A stretch of DNA of 64,000 bases, taken from JANRLJ01 sp033762735. Lineage in GTDB: Bacteria > Chloroflexota > Anaerolineae > Aggregatilineales > Phototrophicaceae. Of the stretch, positions 15,138 to 23,008 are shown piece after piece. The first letter of the stretch is position 1. Every line of letters starts with the position of its first letter. Position numbers and translations under genes: made by a program. The notes under the pieces are model-generated. The model was not told the origin of the DNA. It saw nothing but the letters and a program-made list of their open reading frames with translations, and did no database searches. The DNA lies in contig JANRLJ010000190.1 in NCBI GenBank assembly GCA_033762735.1, forward strand, positions 1 to 64,000. Direction: 5' to 3'.

Positions 15138-15989
15138 ATGTGTTCATCAGGGGTTGCTGAAACTGTTCGCCAGCGTGTTGAACGAGAAGGCCTTCCCAGC
15201 CTGAGCCGTCGCAACTTTCTTCGATTGGGGGGGATGGGGGTTGCTTCTGCAGCGGCAGCATCCTTGGTCGGCACTGCTGCAAAGGTGGGTGCTCAGGAGA
15301 CAACGGGTGAAGTCGTTGATCTCTCCCATGTGTTCGGCACTAATATCCCCACTTATCTGCCGGATGAAAAACCACAACATGAAGATTTTGTCACCGTTGA
15401 AAATGATGGTTTCTACATTCAGCGCTGGAATTTTACCGAACACGCGGGGACGCATGTTGATATCCCTGCTCACTTTATCGCCGATGGTGAAACGGTTGAT
15501 AATTATGCGGCTGACCTGCTGATTAGCCCGGCTGTCGTGATCGATATTAGCGCGAAGGCCGCCGAGGTCGATGATGCCACCCTAGATGTCGCAGATATTG
15601 AAGCGTGGGAAAGCGCCAACGGTGAAATTCCTGCAGGTGCGGTGGTATTTCTTTACTCCGGGTGGGATGCGCGGTGGGAAGACCCCGAAGCCTTCCGGAA
15701 TGCCGATGCCGATGGTGTACAGCACTACCCGGGTTTTAGTGCTGAAGCGGCAACGTTCCTGGTTGAACAGAGGGATATTCGGGGAATCGGCGTCGATACC
15801 CTGAGTCTGGACGTGGGCGCATCCACCACCTTTGATGTCCATTACATCATCCTGGGGGCGGGAAAGTATGGCATCGAAGGCGTTGCGAACCTCGCCATAA
15901 TCAAGGATCGACAAGCGACCGTCTTTGTCGGGGTGCCGCGTTGGGAAAACGGTTCTGGTGGCCCTGCGCGCGTCCTGGCTGTCATCTAA
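15138..15989 (+). CDS. Tat-exported cyclase-family (kynurenine-formamidase-like) metal hydrolase
   Basis: A 283-residue protein. Residues 24-50 form a twin-arginine signal (SRRNFLRLGG, hydrophobic Ala-rich core, cleavage after a VGA-Q-like site). The mature part carries the cyclase/KynB motif HAGTHVDIPAHF (the metal-binding HxGTHxDxPxH) and a later GVDTLSLD segment, also usual in the family. Family members hydrolyse formyl-kynurenine, isatin and other amides; the substrate here is unknown. I choose the ATG at 15138 (AAAGGA ten bases upstream) over 15114 and 15117. The Cys leader and two terminators upstream place it in the cysteine-controlled set, and tRNA-Cys follows 47 bases downstream on the same strand. 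Confidence 0.85.
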   Translation: MCSSGVAETVRQRVEREGLPSLSRRNFLRLGGMGVASAAAASLVGTAAKVGAQETTGEVVDLSHVFGTNIPTYLPDEKPQHEDFVTVENDGFYIQRWNFTEHAGTHVDIPAHFIADGETVDNYAADLLISPAVVIDISAKAAEVDDATLDVADIEAWESANGEIPAGAVVFLYSGWDARWEDPEAFRNADADGVQHYPGFSAEAATFLVEQRDIRGIGVDTLSLDVGASTTFDVHYIILGAGKYGIEGVANLAIIKDRQATVFVGVPRWENGSGGPARVLAVI

Positions 15990-16036
15990 AAGCTTCGACT
16001 GGGAGTGGTTTCCCATCACTCCCAGCCTTTGATTAT

Positions 16037-16109
16037 GGTGGTGTGGCGAAGTGGCTAACGCGGAGGTCTGCAAAACCTCTATTCGCGGGTTCAATTCCCG
16101 CCACCACCT
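16037..16109 (+). tRNA. tRNA-Cys (anticodon GCA)
   Basis: A 73-base tRNA that folds fully: acceptor GGTGGTG with CACCACC, a D arm, anticodon stem GAGGT/ACCTC with loop CTGCAAA (anticodon GCA) and a T arm GCGGG-TTCAATT-CCCGC. The discriminator base is T (U73), the main identity element of tRNA-Cys. The 3-prime CCA is not encoded. It stands 47 bases after the cyclase stop codon, on the same strand, with no terminator seen between, so read-through from the cysteine attenuator could raise tRNA-Cys. Confidence 0.97.
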
Positions 16110-16145
16110 CTGCAATGTACAGGTTTACAGCAACGCGCAGTAACA

Positions 16146-17273
16146 TTATCCTTTCAAGCCACTGGTTTTTGCTTGGTGTTCAAGTGATGGATGGATGTCT
16201 TCATTGGTTTCAGTGGGCAGAAGGGCATACGCTTTTATACTCACCCATACTTGCTGTCCCACACGGAGGTTGGCTGTGCGAGCATCATCCGGGGAGAGCA
16301 GCGCCGTGACCACCTGGCCTTCATGCTGCCCCGTCAGACGAACGATGACACGTTGAAGGGGGCCAGCAAACAGCACCATTTCCACAATCCCCTGCCCGAT
16401 GGTTGGATGTGTGGTGTGCGGACGGTCGTGGGATAATGCAATTTCTTCGGGACGAGCCAGAATTTCGACGGACTGGCCCGAAAGGTGTTCTGTATTCGGT
16501 GGTGCGGGTACGGCCACATCCCCCAGATAGACATTCGATCCATTACGCCGCGCTTGCAGTAGATTAGCGGTGCCCAGGAAAGTGGCGGTAAAGCGGTGCT
16601 GTGGACGGTGATAAAGTTCGCTTGGCACACCGACTTCCAGCAGCTCGCCTCGTTCGATAATCCCGATGCGATCTGCTACTTCAAAGGCTTCCTCCTGATC
16701 GTGTGTTACCAGAATAGCCGTTACACCCAACTTCTGCTGAATCACTTTCAAATTCTGGCGCAGTTGTGCGCGGATTTTGACATCCAGCGCCCCGAAGGGT
16801 TCATCCAGCAGCAGGACGTTCGGGTCATAAGCCAGCGCCCGCGCCAGCGCGACTCGCTGCTGCTGCCCGCCAGAAAGCTGGTTGGGCATCCTGTTTCCAT
16901 ACTCCGGCAGTTCAATCAGGTTGAGGAGTTCCTGTACACGCTGCTGCCTGTCCTGGGCTTTCCGCCGCCGGATGCTCAGGCCGAACTCAATATTCTGAGC
17001 GACGGTCATATGGCGAAACAGGGAATAATTCTGGAAGACGAAACCTGTCCCTCGCTGCTGTGGCGGGAGTTGGGTCACGTCCCTTCCATGAAGCAGAATG
17101 CGCCCATTGTCTGGCGTCACCAACCCTGCGATCATCCGCAGCAGTGTGCTCTTGCCGCTGCCACTGGCCCCCAGCAGGACGAACAGCTCACCGGGCTGGA
17201 TTTCTAAAGACACGTTACGCACAACAGCCTGTGTTCCGTAAAACTTGCTGACCTCATACAACTTAATGGACAT
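16146..17273 (-). CDS. cysA: Sulfate ABC transporter ATPase
   Basis: ATPase of 375 residues with Walker A GASGSGKST, signature LSGGQQQRVALARAL, Walker B LLLDEPFGALD and a C-terminal TOBE-type domain from about residue 240. The pairing with CysT and CysW permeases and a sulfate-type binding protein identifies it as CysA. The ATG at 17273 follows GGGGAAG; an in-frame extension to 17321 has no similarity. Last gene of the sulfate assimilation cluster; it ends 37 bases from the convergent tRNA-Cys with no clear terminator. Confidence 0.92.
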   Translation of the reverse strand: MSIKLYEVSKFYGTQAVVRNVSLEIQPGELFVLLGASGSGKSTLLRMIAGLVTPDNGRILLHGRDVTQLPPQQRGTGFVFQNYSLFRHMTVAQNIEFGLSIRRRKAQDRQQRVQELLNLIELPEYGNRMPNQLSGGQQQRVALARALAYDPNVLLLDEPFGALDVKIRAQLRQNLKVIQQKLGVTAILVTHDQEEAFEVADRIGIIERGELLEVGVPSELYHRPQHRFTATFLGTANLLQARRNGSNVYLGDVAVPAPPNTEHLSGQSVEILARPEEIALSHDRPHTTHPTIGQGIVEMVLFAGPLQRVIVRLTGQHEGQVVTALLSPDDARTANLRVGQQVWVSIKAYALLPTETNEDIHPSLEHQAKTSGLKG

Positions 17274-17286
17274 GTTGGTCTTCCCC

Positions 17287-18111
17287 TTAACCCTGCGACT
17301 GTCGGACGGCGCTGTCTGCAAAGCGGCTCTTGAGCTGGTTCATGACGATCAGGATGATGACAGAGATAATGCACAGAAGCACCGACATACTGTATCCTCC
17401 GGTGTTGTCGCGGTCCTTGAGTGCTCGAAAGATGAAGGTCGTCGCGGTTTCGGTATAACCTTCCAGGGCACCCCCAACCACGGAAACCGCCCCAAATTCG
17501 CCGATCATGCGGGCAAACGTAAGCACAATCCCATAAAGAAGCGCTGTCCAGATTTCCGGCAGAATGACACGCCGGAATGTCAGCCAGCGGTTCGCGCCGA
17601 TGGTATAGGCAGCTTCCTCATAGTCGGGTGACAGGGTGCCCAACACAGGCTGAATTTCGCGGGTGATGAACGGCAGCGACACGAAGATTTTGACCAGCAC
17701 AATGGCCGGATACGCAAAGACAATGGGAATAATCGTCGGTGCAAACCAGCCCGTGCGCCCAAACATTACAATGGTGGCGTACCCGGCGATGGGAGTGGCA
17801 AACACGAAGGGAATATCCACCAGCGCATCGAACAAGCGCCTGCCTGTAAACCGATGACGCACCAGCACCCACGCGGTTATCAGTCCGAAGATGGCATTGA
17901 CCGACAATGCAATTACCGACAGCACAAAGCTGACCAGCAGCGCATGGCGTACATCAATGTGTGAAAACGTGTCCAGAACGGGCTGAAGGCCATCTTCAAA
18001 CGCCCCCTGAATGATGGTGATGAAAGGCACCACCAGCAGGATGATGGCATAGGCGATCACGATAACCACCAGTGCGATTGCAGGGAAGGATCGCGGCGTG
18101 ACTTCACGCAT
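17287..18111 (-). CDS. cysW: Sulfate ABC transporter permease CysW
   Basis: A 274-residue inner-membrane subunit with six hydrophobic helices and the coupling segment EEAAYTIGANRWLTFRRVILP plus ARMIGEFGAVSVVGG, both usual for CysW. The start at 18111 overlaps the cysT stop by eight bases. An in-frame extension to 18216 runs inside cysT and includes a chance CCCSC string; I do not consider it real. Confidence 0.92.
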   Translation of the reverse strand: MREVTPRSFPAIALVVIVIAYAIILLVVPFITIIQGAFEDGLQPVLDTFSHIDVRHALLVSFVLSVIALSVNAIFGLITAWVLVRHRFTGRRLFDALVDIPFVFATPIAGYATIVMFGRTGWFAPTIIPIVFAYPAIVLVKIFVSLPFITREIQPVLGTLSPDYEEAAYTIGANRWLTFRRVILPEIWTALLYGIVLTFARMIGEFGAVSVVGGALEGYTETATTFIFRALKDRDNTGGYSMSVLLCIISVIILIVMNQLKSRFADSAVRQSQG

Positions 18112-18964
18112 GCTGCTGCCTCCGCAGGAAAAGATCGACACCAATGGTGACGACGAAAGACACGAACAGCAGCACAGCAGACGCGCCCGCCGCCGCCTGA
18201 ATATTGCCTTCTTCAATCTGGGTGTAGATATAGACCGTCGCCGTCTGCGTCCGCATGGGAATATTCCCTGAGATAATCACAATCGAGCCAAATTCGCCCA
18301 GTGAACGGGCAAAACTCAGGAGCGCACCTGTCAGAATTGCCGGACGCAGCACAGGCAGAATCACGCGGTAGAACGTCGCCCAGGGAGAAGCCCCAATCGT
18401 ATGCGCGGCCTCCTGCTGGTTTGCATCTAACTGTGCCAGGACGGGCTGCACGGTGCGAACGACGAACGGATAACCGACAAAAAGCAGCGCGAGGACGATT
18501 CCTGGGGTATTAAAGACGATTCGTATCCCAAGCTGATCTTCGAAAAATGCACCCAGAAAGGTCTGTGGACCATAGGCCACCACCAGCATGACCCCGATGA
18601 CCAGCGTCGGGACGGCAAATGGGATATCAATCAGGAGATTGAATAGCTTCTTGCCGGGGAAACGATAGGCGACCAACACATAAGCCGTGAGGGTGCCCAT
18701 GACGGTGTTAATCACGGTCATAAGTGCCGCAGTCCATATGCTGAGGCGGATGGCATTGGCCGTGTCTGGTCGACTCAGGCTTTCGAGAAACGTATCAAGT
18801 CCAAAGCGCAAACCCTGCACATAGATGACCATTACGGGAACTACAATAAAGGCAGCAAGATAGCTCAATGCAGCCAGGCGCAGCCCCCAGGCTCCGTAGG
18901 GAGCCTGGGGAACGCTTGCGCTGGCAGAGATCTCGCCGCGAACAGGCAGCGGGAAATCTGTCAT
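18104..18964 (-). CDS. cysT: Sulfate ABC transporter permease CysT (CysU)
   Basis: A 286-residue permease with six membrane helices, the coupling motif QEAAHTIGASPWATFYRVILP and the signature SFARSLGEFGSIVIISGN, which is highly characteristic of CysT/CysU. It forms the sulfate or thiosulfate channel with CysW. Seven bases separate its start from the stop of the binding-protein gene. Confidence 0.93.
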   Translation of the reverse strand: MTDFPLPVRGEISASASVPQAPYGAWGLRLAALSYLAAFIVVPVMVIYVQGLRFGLDTFLESLSRPDTANAIRLSIWTAALMTVINTVMGTLTAYVLVAYRFPGKKLFNLLIDIPFAVPTLVIGVMLVVAYGPQTFLGAFFEDQLGIRIVFNTPGIVLALLFVGYPFVVRTVQPVLAQLDANQQEAAHTIGASPWATFYRVILPVLRPAILTGALLSFARSLGEFGSIVIISGNIPMRTQTATVYIYTQIEEGNIQAAAGASAVLLFVSFVVTIGVDLFLRRQQHA

Positions 18965-18970
18965 GGGGGA

Positions 18971-20071
18971 CTACGATCCTTTGATCTGTGTAATGAGTTG
19001 GATGATGCTGCCCTCTTCACCGAAGTAAGCAGGCTGCGCTTCTGCCCATCCACCGAACTCATCAATCGTGAACAGGTCTTCGACCGTTGGGAAGGTGATG
19101 TCGGGGTTCAGTTCAACTGTGACGGTTTCCTCAGGAAGGTCTTCGGGAATTTCCGCCTCAAGGCCGTAATCGGTTGCGACCACCGGGTTCACTGGACGGA
19201 ACCCGTTGCTGGCGAAGATACGTTGTGCATTTTGCGTCCACAGAAACTGCACGAATGCTTCGGCCACTTCGCGTGTTCCATGCAGATCAACATAGGTATC
19301 CACAACCGCAACCGGATTCTCAATCAGAATGGTCGAACGCGGGTAAACCACATCATACTCACCACCAGCCTGAATCCCGGCATAGTATTCGTTTTCATAG
19401 GTGATGGCGACATCGCCAATGCCGCGTTCAAACGTCAGGAAGCTCTCACGCGCATCGCGATCCAGAACCTCAACATTGGTAATCAGATCGGTGAGAAACT
19501 CGACACCGCCTTCATCGGTCGCTTCATAGCCGCCCACAAACCCGCGCCGTGCTGCCCCATAGGCCGCCAGAATATTCCAGCGTGCGCCGCCGCTGGTCGC
19601 CGGATTGGGGGTGATGACTTCGATGTCTTCCTGGCCGAGGTTTGCCCAGTCGGTAATTTCCAGCGGATTCCCCTCGCGTGTTGCCAGCACGACCACCGAA
19701 CGGGTGACAAATCCCTGATAGACATTGTCTTCCTTCCAGTCTTCGCTGACCAGCCCGGCGTTGACCAGACGGGTCACGTCCGGTTCCAGCGCCAGCGCCA
19801 CGATATCGGCTTCAAAGCCGCCTTCCACGGCGCGTGACTGTGTGCCCGAACCCTGATACGACTCCAGGAAGCGAACGGTCTGCCCCGTTTGTTCCAGCCA
19901 GTAGGCCTGAAACAGGGGGATGATCTCGCCATAGGCCTCGCGGGGGACGGCATAAGCCACAAGGGTGAGCGTGATGGGTGGGGGTGCGTCCTGCGCACTC
20001 ACGGAGACAACCGTGAACAGGAACACCGAAAGGACAACCAGAAGCAGACGAGACAACGATTGACGTACCAT
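18971..20071 (-). CDS. Sulfate/thiosulfate-binding periplasmic protein
   Basis: A 366-residue binding protein with a signal peptide (residues 1-27, ending SVSAQD). The segments YQGSGTQSRAVEGGFEADIVAL and NPATSGGARWNILAAYG are the anion-binding regions of the Sbp/CysP family. Sbp (sulfate) and CysP (thiosulfate) cannot be separated reliably from sequence. The ATG at 20071 lies behind AGAGGAAAA; the longer in-frame ORF to 20167 reads through the poly-Cys leader in another frame and is not a credible start. The Shine-Dalgarno bases GGAAA (20079-20083) can pair with TTTCC (20134-20138) just after the Cys codons of the leader ORF. Confidence 0.92.
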   Translation of the reverse strand: MVRQSLSRLLLVVLSVFLFTVVSVSAQDAPPPITLTLVAYAVPREAYGEIIPLFQAYWLEQTGQTVRFLESYQGSGTQSRAVEGGFEADIVALALEPDVTRLVNAGLVSEDWKEDNVYQGFVTRSVVVLATREGNPLEITDWANLGQEDIEVITPNPATSGGARWNILAAYGAARRGFVGGYEATDEGGVEFLTDLITNVEVLDRDARESFLTFERGIGDVAITYENEYYAGIQAGGEYDVVYPRSTILIENPVAVVDTYVDLHGTREVAEAFVQFLWTQNAQRIFASNGFRPVNPVVATDYGLEAEIPEDLPEETVTVELNPDITFPTVEDLFTIDEFGGWAEAQPAYFGEEGSIIQLITQIKGS

Positions 20072-20106
20072 GGTGTTTTTTCCTCTTTGCGTTTGAATAG
20101 AACAGA

Positions 20107-20226
20107 TTACAGAGCGACCGAAACAAATGCGCCGGAAATACAACAACAGCAACACGAGCGCCGACAACCAATCAGCGCACGCGGCAGCAGTCGTTCTGTA
20201 AGGTGTCTTGCATCGAGGGTAGTCAC
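20107..20226 (-). CDS. Poly-cysteine leader ORF between sat and the sulfate-binding protein gene
   Basis: A 39-codon ORF starting at GTG, four bases after the sat stop, with AAAGGG (within the end of sat) about eight bases upstream. Codon 21 is Cys and codons 25-29 are five consecutive Cys (TGT TGC TGT TGT TGT). It ends 35 bases before the binding-protein ATG with no terminator between. The bases directly after the Cys run (TTTCC) complement the next Shine-Dalgarno over five pairs, so stalling for lack of Cys-tRNA could expose it. The gap 20072-20229 holds nothing else. Confidence 0.72.
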   Translation of the reverse strand: MTTLDARHLTERLLPRALIGCRRSCCCCCISGAFVSVAL

Positions 20227-20229
20227 CAG

Positions 20230-21405
20230 CTATGCCCTTTCCTGAATACCCTGCATCAGCACACGGCTGACTTCGGGGCGGGTAAACTCTTCCGGGAGCA
20301 GTTCGCCGCGTGACAGTAAGTCACGCACCTGCGTACCGCTCAGAACCACATGATGGCTGGAATCATGGGGGCAGGTCTTCAGGCTGACCACACCGCCGCA
20401 CGTCCGGCAGTAGAAGGTATGCTCGAAGAACAGCGGCGTGATGCCGATTTCTTCAAGCGTGAATTCGTCAAAGATGTAGTGGGCGTCATACGTGCCATAG
20501 TATTTGCCAACCCCGGCATGGTCGCGCCCGACGATGAAATGGGTGCAGCCATAATTCTTGCGGGCGATGGCATGGAAAATCGCTTCTCGAGGACCAGCAT
20601 AACGCATGGCCGCCGGGAACACGCCGAGCAGCACCCTTGCCGCTGGGTAGTAATGATCGAGGATGACCTGATAGCTCTGCACACGAATATCCGCCGGGAT
20701 GTCATCGGCTTTGGTTTCGCCGACCAGGGGATGCAGCAGAAGACCATCCACAATTTCCAGGGCTGTTTTCTGGATGTATTCGTGTGCACGGTGGATCGGG
20801 TTGCGCGTCTGGAAACCGACAATGCGCCGCCAGCCGCGTTCGGCAAAAATCTGCCTCGTCTGCTGCGGGGTATAGCGCAACTCAACGAATTCTTCATGGG
20901 CACGGGTGGGCAGGTCGATCACATCCACGCGACCCGCCAGCAGCACCCCACCCTGCCGGTAAAGCCGTGCTACGCCGGGATGGGCTGCGTCAGTGGTTCG
21001 GTAGACGTGCTGCGCTTCTTCCTGCGCGTCAGCGGTAAATTTTTCCTCGACGTTGAGAATCGCCAGAAGGCTGCTGCCTTCGGTCAAGGCCACCTGCCCG
21101 CCGATAGGTGCGCTCTTTGCCTGTTCTTCGGTCACGGCCAGCGTTACAGGAATGGTCCACGGCAGGCCGTTCGCCAGCCGCATTTCATGAAGCACGGAGC
21201 GATAGTCCGCCTCACCCATAAACCCTGTGAGGGGACTGAGCGCACCCGTAGCGATCATTTCCAGATCGGCCAGGTTCAGGTCGCTCAAAACAATGCTGGG
21301 CAGTGATTGGGCGTGTTCGAGCGCTCCCGCACGATCATCTCCGGTGAGCAGGCGATTGACCAGCACGCCGCCGTGTGGCTGAATGGATGGGAAAGACTTC
21401 GACAT
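20230..21405 (-). CDS. sat: Sulfate adenylyltransferase (ATP sulfurylase)
   Basis: A single-chain ATP sulfurylase of 391 residues that makes APS from ATP and sulfate. Key motifs are QTRNPIHRAHEY (the QxRN and HxxH region), the second HxGH-type loop HFIVGRDHAGVG, and GVFPAAMRYAGPREAIFHA. A zinc-type CxxC region (YCRTCGGVVSLKTCPHD) is present near residues 330-345. No APS kinase domain is fused; cysC is separate upstream. I prefer the ATG at 21405 (GGAG in front) to the overlapping ATG at 21417. Confidence 0.95.
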   Translation of the reverse strand: MSKSFPSIQPHGGVLVNRLLTGDDRAGALEHAQSLPSIVLSDLNLADLEMIATGALSPLTGFMGEADYRSVLHEMRLANGLPWTIPVTLAVTEEQAKSAPIGGQVALTEGSSLLAILNVEEKFTADAQEEAQHVYRTTDAAHPGVARLYRQGGVLLAGRVDVIDLPTRAHEEFVELRYTPQQTRQIFAERGWRRIVGFQTRNPIHRAHEYIQKTALEIVDGLLLHPLVGETKADDIPADIRVQSYQVILDHYYPAARVLLGVFPAAMRYAGPREAIFHAIARKNYGCTHFIVGRDHAGVGKYYGTYDAHYIFDEFTLEEIGITPLFFEHTFYCRTCGGVVSLKTCPHDSSHHVVLSGTQVRDLLSRGELLPEEFTRPEVSRVLMQGIQERA

Positions 21406-21416
21406 TGATTTCTCCA

Positions 21417-21974
21417 TCAGCCAGCCATCAGCACGGCATGTTCGGGCTGCGGCAGCAATCCGCGCACCTCTAAATAAGCCACAATCTTGGCGACACTTTC
21501 TTCGACGGATTCTTCGTCGGTGTACAGGGTAATCTCTGGATTTTCCGGCGCTTCATAGGGATCATCGACACCCGTAAATCCCTTTAACTCTCCAGCAAAG
21601 GCTTTGGCGTATAAGCCTTTGACGTCACGCGCAGCACACGTTTCCAGCGAGGCATGAACGTAGACTTCAATGAAGTTCGTCGTCTGCTGGCGCACTTTCT
21701 CACGGGCTTCGCGGTAGGGCGAAATAAACGAGGCGATCACGCCAACGTTATTGCGCGACAGCAGCTTGGCGACAAAGGTGACTCGTTCAATATTCTTATC
21801 ACGGTCTTCCTTGCTGAAGCCCAGATCACGTGTCAGCCCTTCGCGTACTGTGTCGCCATCCAGCCGCTCAACCAGCAGGCCACGTTCGCGCAGCTCGCGT
21901 TCAAGTGCGACCGCGCAGGTAGTTTTGCCCGCGCCAGAAAGCCCGGTGAGCCAGAGCGTAAATCCTTGAGACAT
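21417..21974 (-). CDS. cysC: Adenylylsulfate (APS) kinase
   Basis: A 185-residue kinase phosphorylating APS to PAPS. Walker A GLSGAGKTT lies at residues 10-18, DGDTVREGLTRDLGFS at about 39-54, and the lid FISPYREAREKVR and KGLYAKAFAGELKGFTGVDDPYE segments are classic. The start at 21974 follows TAGGAG. A longer in-frame ORF to 22259 lies within cysH and is spurious. Since the reductase upstream looks APS-specific, PAPS may serve sulfotransfer rather than reduction. Confidence 0.95.
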   Translation of the reverse strand: MSQGFTLWLTGLSGAGKTTCAVALERELRERGLLVERLDGDTVREGLTRDLGFSKEDRDKNIERVTFVAKLLSRNNVGVIASFISPYREAREKVRQQTTNFIEVYVHASLETCAARDVKGLYAKAFAGELKGFTGVDDPYEAPENPEITLYTDEESVEESVAKIVAYLEVRGLLPQPEHAVLMAG

Positions 21975-21984
21975 GCAGCTTCTC

Positions 21985-22680
21985 CTAAGCATATGAGGTC
22001 GGTGAAAGATGAATACCGCATTCGGTCTTGGCCTGCCCTGCCCAGCGGCCAGCGCGTTTGTCTTCTCCAGGCACAACAGGACGAGTACAGGGCCAGCAGC
22101 CGATGCTGTGGTAATTCCGAGTGTGAAGGGTGTTATAGGGGAGTTCGTGGGCGTGGATATACGTCCACACCATCTCCTCAGTCCACGTGGCGAAAGGCGA
22201 CAGTTTGACCATCTGATAGCGCTGATCCCAGGAAATAATCGGGGTCGTTTTGCGCCCATCAGATTGATCGCGCCGCAGCCCGGTAATCCAGGCGGCGTAT
22301 CCGGTCAAAGCGTCTTCCAGGGGTTTTGTCTTGCGCAGGTTGCAGCACTGATCCGGGTCGCGTTCCCACAACCTGTCGCCATACTGGGCGGCCTGCTGCT
22401 CCACCGTCTGCTGGGGCTGAATCGTCACCAGGTTTAGTGCCAACTGACTTTTCAGGGTATCGACCAGTGTATAGGTTTCGGGAAAGAGAAGACCGGTATC
22501 CAGCGTAAGCACAGGCGTTTGCGGCGCGACGGCTTGCAGCATGTGCAGCGTGACGATACCTGTTGGCTGGAAGCTGGTCACAACGGCCAGAGAAGACCCG
22601 AACCGATCTGCCGCCCATTGCAGCACGGCCTGGGGTGAGGCTGTTTCAAATTGTTCATTGAGATCATTGAAGTCTTCCAT
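21985..22680 (-). CDS. cysH: Assimilatory APS reductase (iron-sulfur type)
   Basis: A 231-residue reductase that converts APS to sulfite with thioredoxin. It has the adenylyl-sulfate binding TGLRRDQS segment, the four-cysteine [4Fe-4S] pattern (CC near residue 125 and CxxC in GCWPCTRP near 208) that marks APS rather than PAPS specificity, and the C-terminal catalytic ECGIH. The start at 22680 sits seven bases after AGGAG. It is the first structural gene of the sulfate operon, behind two Cys leaders and two terminators. Confidence 0.94.
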   Translation of the reverse strand: MEDFNDLNEQFETASPQAVLQWAADRFGSSLAVVTSFQPTGIVTLHMLQAVAPQTPVLTLDTGLLFPETYTLVDTLKSQLALNLVTIQPQQTVEQQAAQYGDRLWERDPDQCCNLRKTKPLEDALTGYAAWITGLRRDQSDGRKTTPIISWDQRYQMVKLSPFATWTEEMVWTYIHAHELPYNTLHTRNYHSIGCWPCTRPVVPGEDKRAGRWAGQAKTECGIHLSPTSYA

Positions 22681-22700
22681 TAGCCGCTCCTGCTTCAAAA

Positions 22701-22731
22701 CAAAAAAGCCCCGGCAGCATGACCGGGGCTT
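22701..22731 (-). terminator. Attenuator terminator 2 before cysH
   Basis: Minus-strand arms AAGCCCCGG and CCGGGGCTT (at 22723-22731 and 22706-22714) form nine perfect pairs with an eight-base loop and six T. It lies only 21 bases before the cysH start, so it must be conditional. Confidence 0.9.
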
Positions 22732-22752
22732 GGCGTTATGGTGTCATAAAAA

Positions 22753-22833
22753 TCACGCAAGCAAAGCCGGACGATGCCGTTGGGTCGTCATTAAAGGGTT
22801 ACAACAACAAGCGATCAACAGCGGGAGAAGCAT
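22753..22833 (-). CDS. Cysteine leader peptide 2 of the cysH operon
   Basis: A 26-codon ORF with AAGAGGAA directly upstream of ATG. Codons 9-11 are three Cys (TGT TGT TGT). The mRNA bases GCTTGCGT (22755-22762), ending at the TGA, can pair with ACGCCAAGC (22728-22736), which includes the start of the terminator 5-prime arm: eight pairs with one bulged C. A ribosome on the stop codon would cover this strand; one stalled at Cys would not. Confidence 0.83.
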   Translation of the reverse strand: MLLPLLIACCCNPLMTTQRHRPALLA

Positions 22834-22862
22834 ATATTCCTCTTGCATTCGGTAAAAAACAA

Positions 22863-22892
22863 CAAAAAACCCCAGCGCTCAGGACTGGGGTT
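22863..22892 (-). terminator. Attenuator terminator 1 before cysH
   Basis: Minus-strand arms AACCCCAG and CTGGGGTT (22885-22892 and 22868-22875) with a nine-base loop and six T. It sits between leader 1 and leader 2. Its 3-prime arm is also complementary to the 5-prime arm of terminator 2 (nine pairs, two G-U). Confidence 0.88.
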
Positions 22893-22922
22893 CGTGTTAG
22901 CGAAGCAGAATGGAGTTATCCA

Positions 22923-23006
22923 TCATGCGCTCAAAACCACGCCACAGCCGTTTTCGGCGGAAGCCCCACAACACAGACAACAAAGCAGGGTGATTTGAGC
23001 GTTCAA
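22923..23006 (-). CDS. Cysteine leader peptide 1 of the cysH operon
   Basis: A 27-codon ORF whose codons 9, 10, 12, 13 and 21 are Cys (CCLCC core). The only in-frame start is TTG at 23006, with AAAGGA about eleven bases upstream; the frame is closed by a stop just before. The unusual start lowers certainty, but the position between a strong promoter and a strong terminator supports it. I could not find a convincing antiterminator helix for this copy. Confidence 0.65.
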   Translation of the reverse strand: MNAQITLLCCLCCGASAENGCGVVLSA

Positions 23007-23008
23007 GA

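Noticed and set aside
18112..18216. In-frame N-terminal extension of cysW containing CCCSC, looking like another poly-Cys leader
   Set aside because: It lies wholly inside the cysT coding sequence; the Cys codons arise from reading Leu/Val codons of cysT out of frame, and there is no ribosome site or structure for a leader.
20074..20167. Longer N-terminus for the sulfate-binding protein
   Set aside because: It reads the poly-Cys leader in another frame as a Leu run and lacks a ribosome site, while ATG 20071 has a good site and starts a normal signal peptide.
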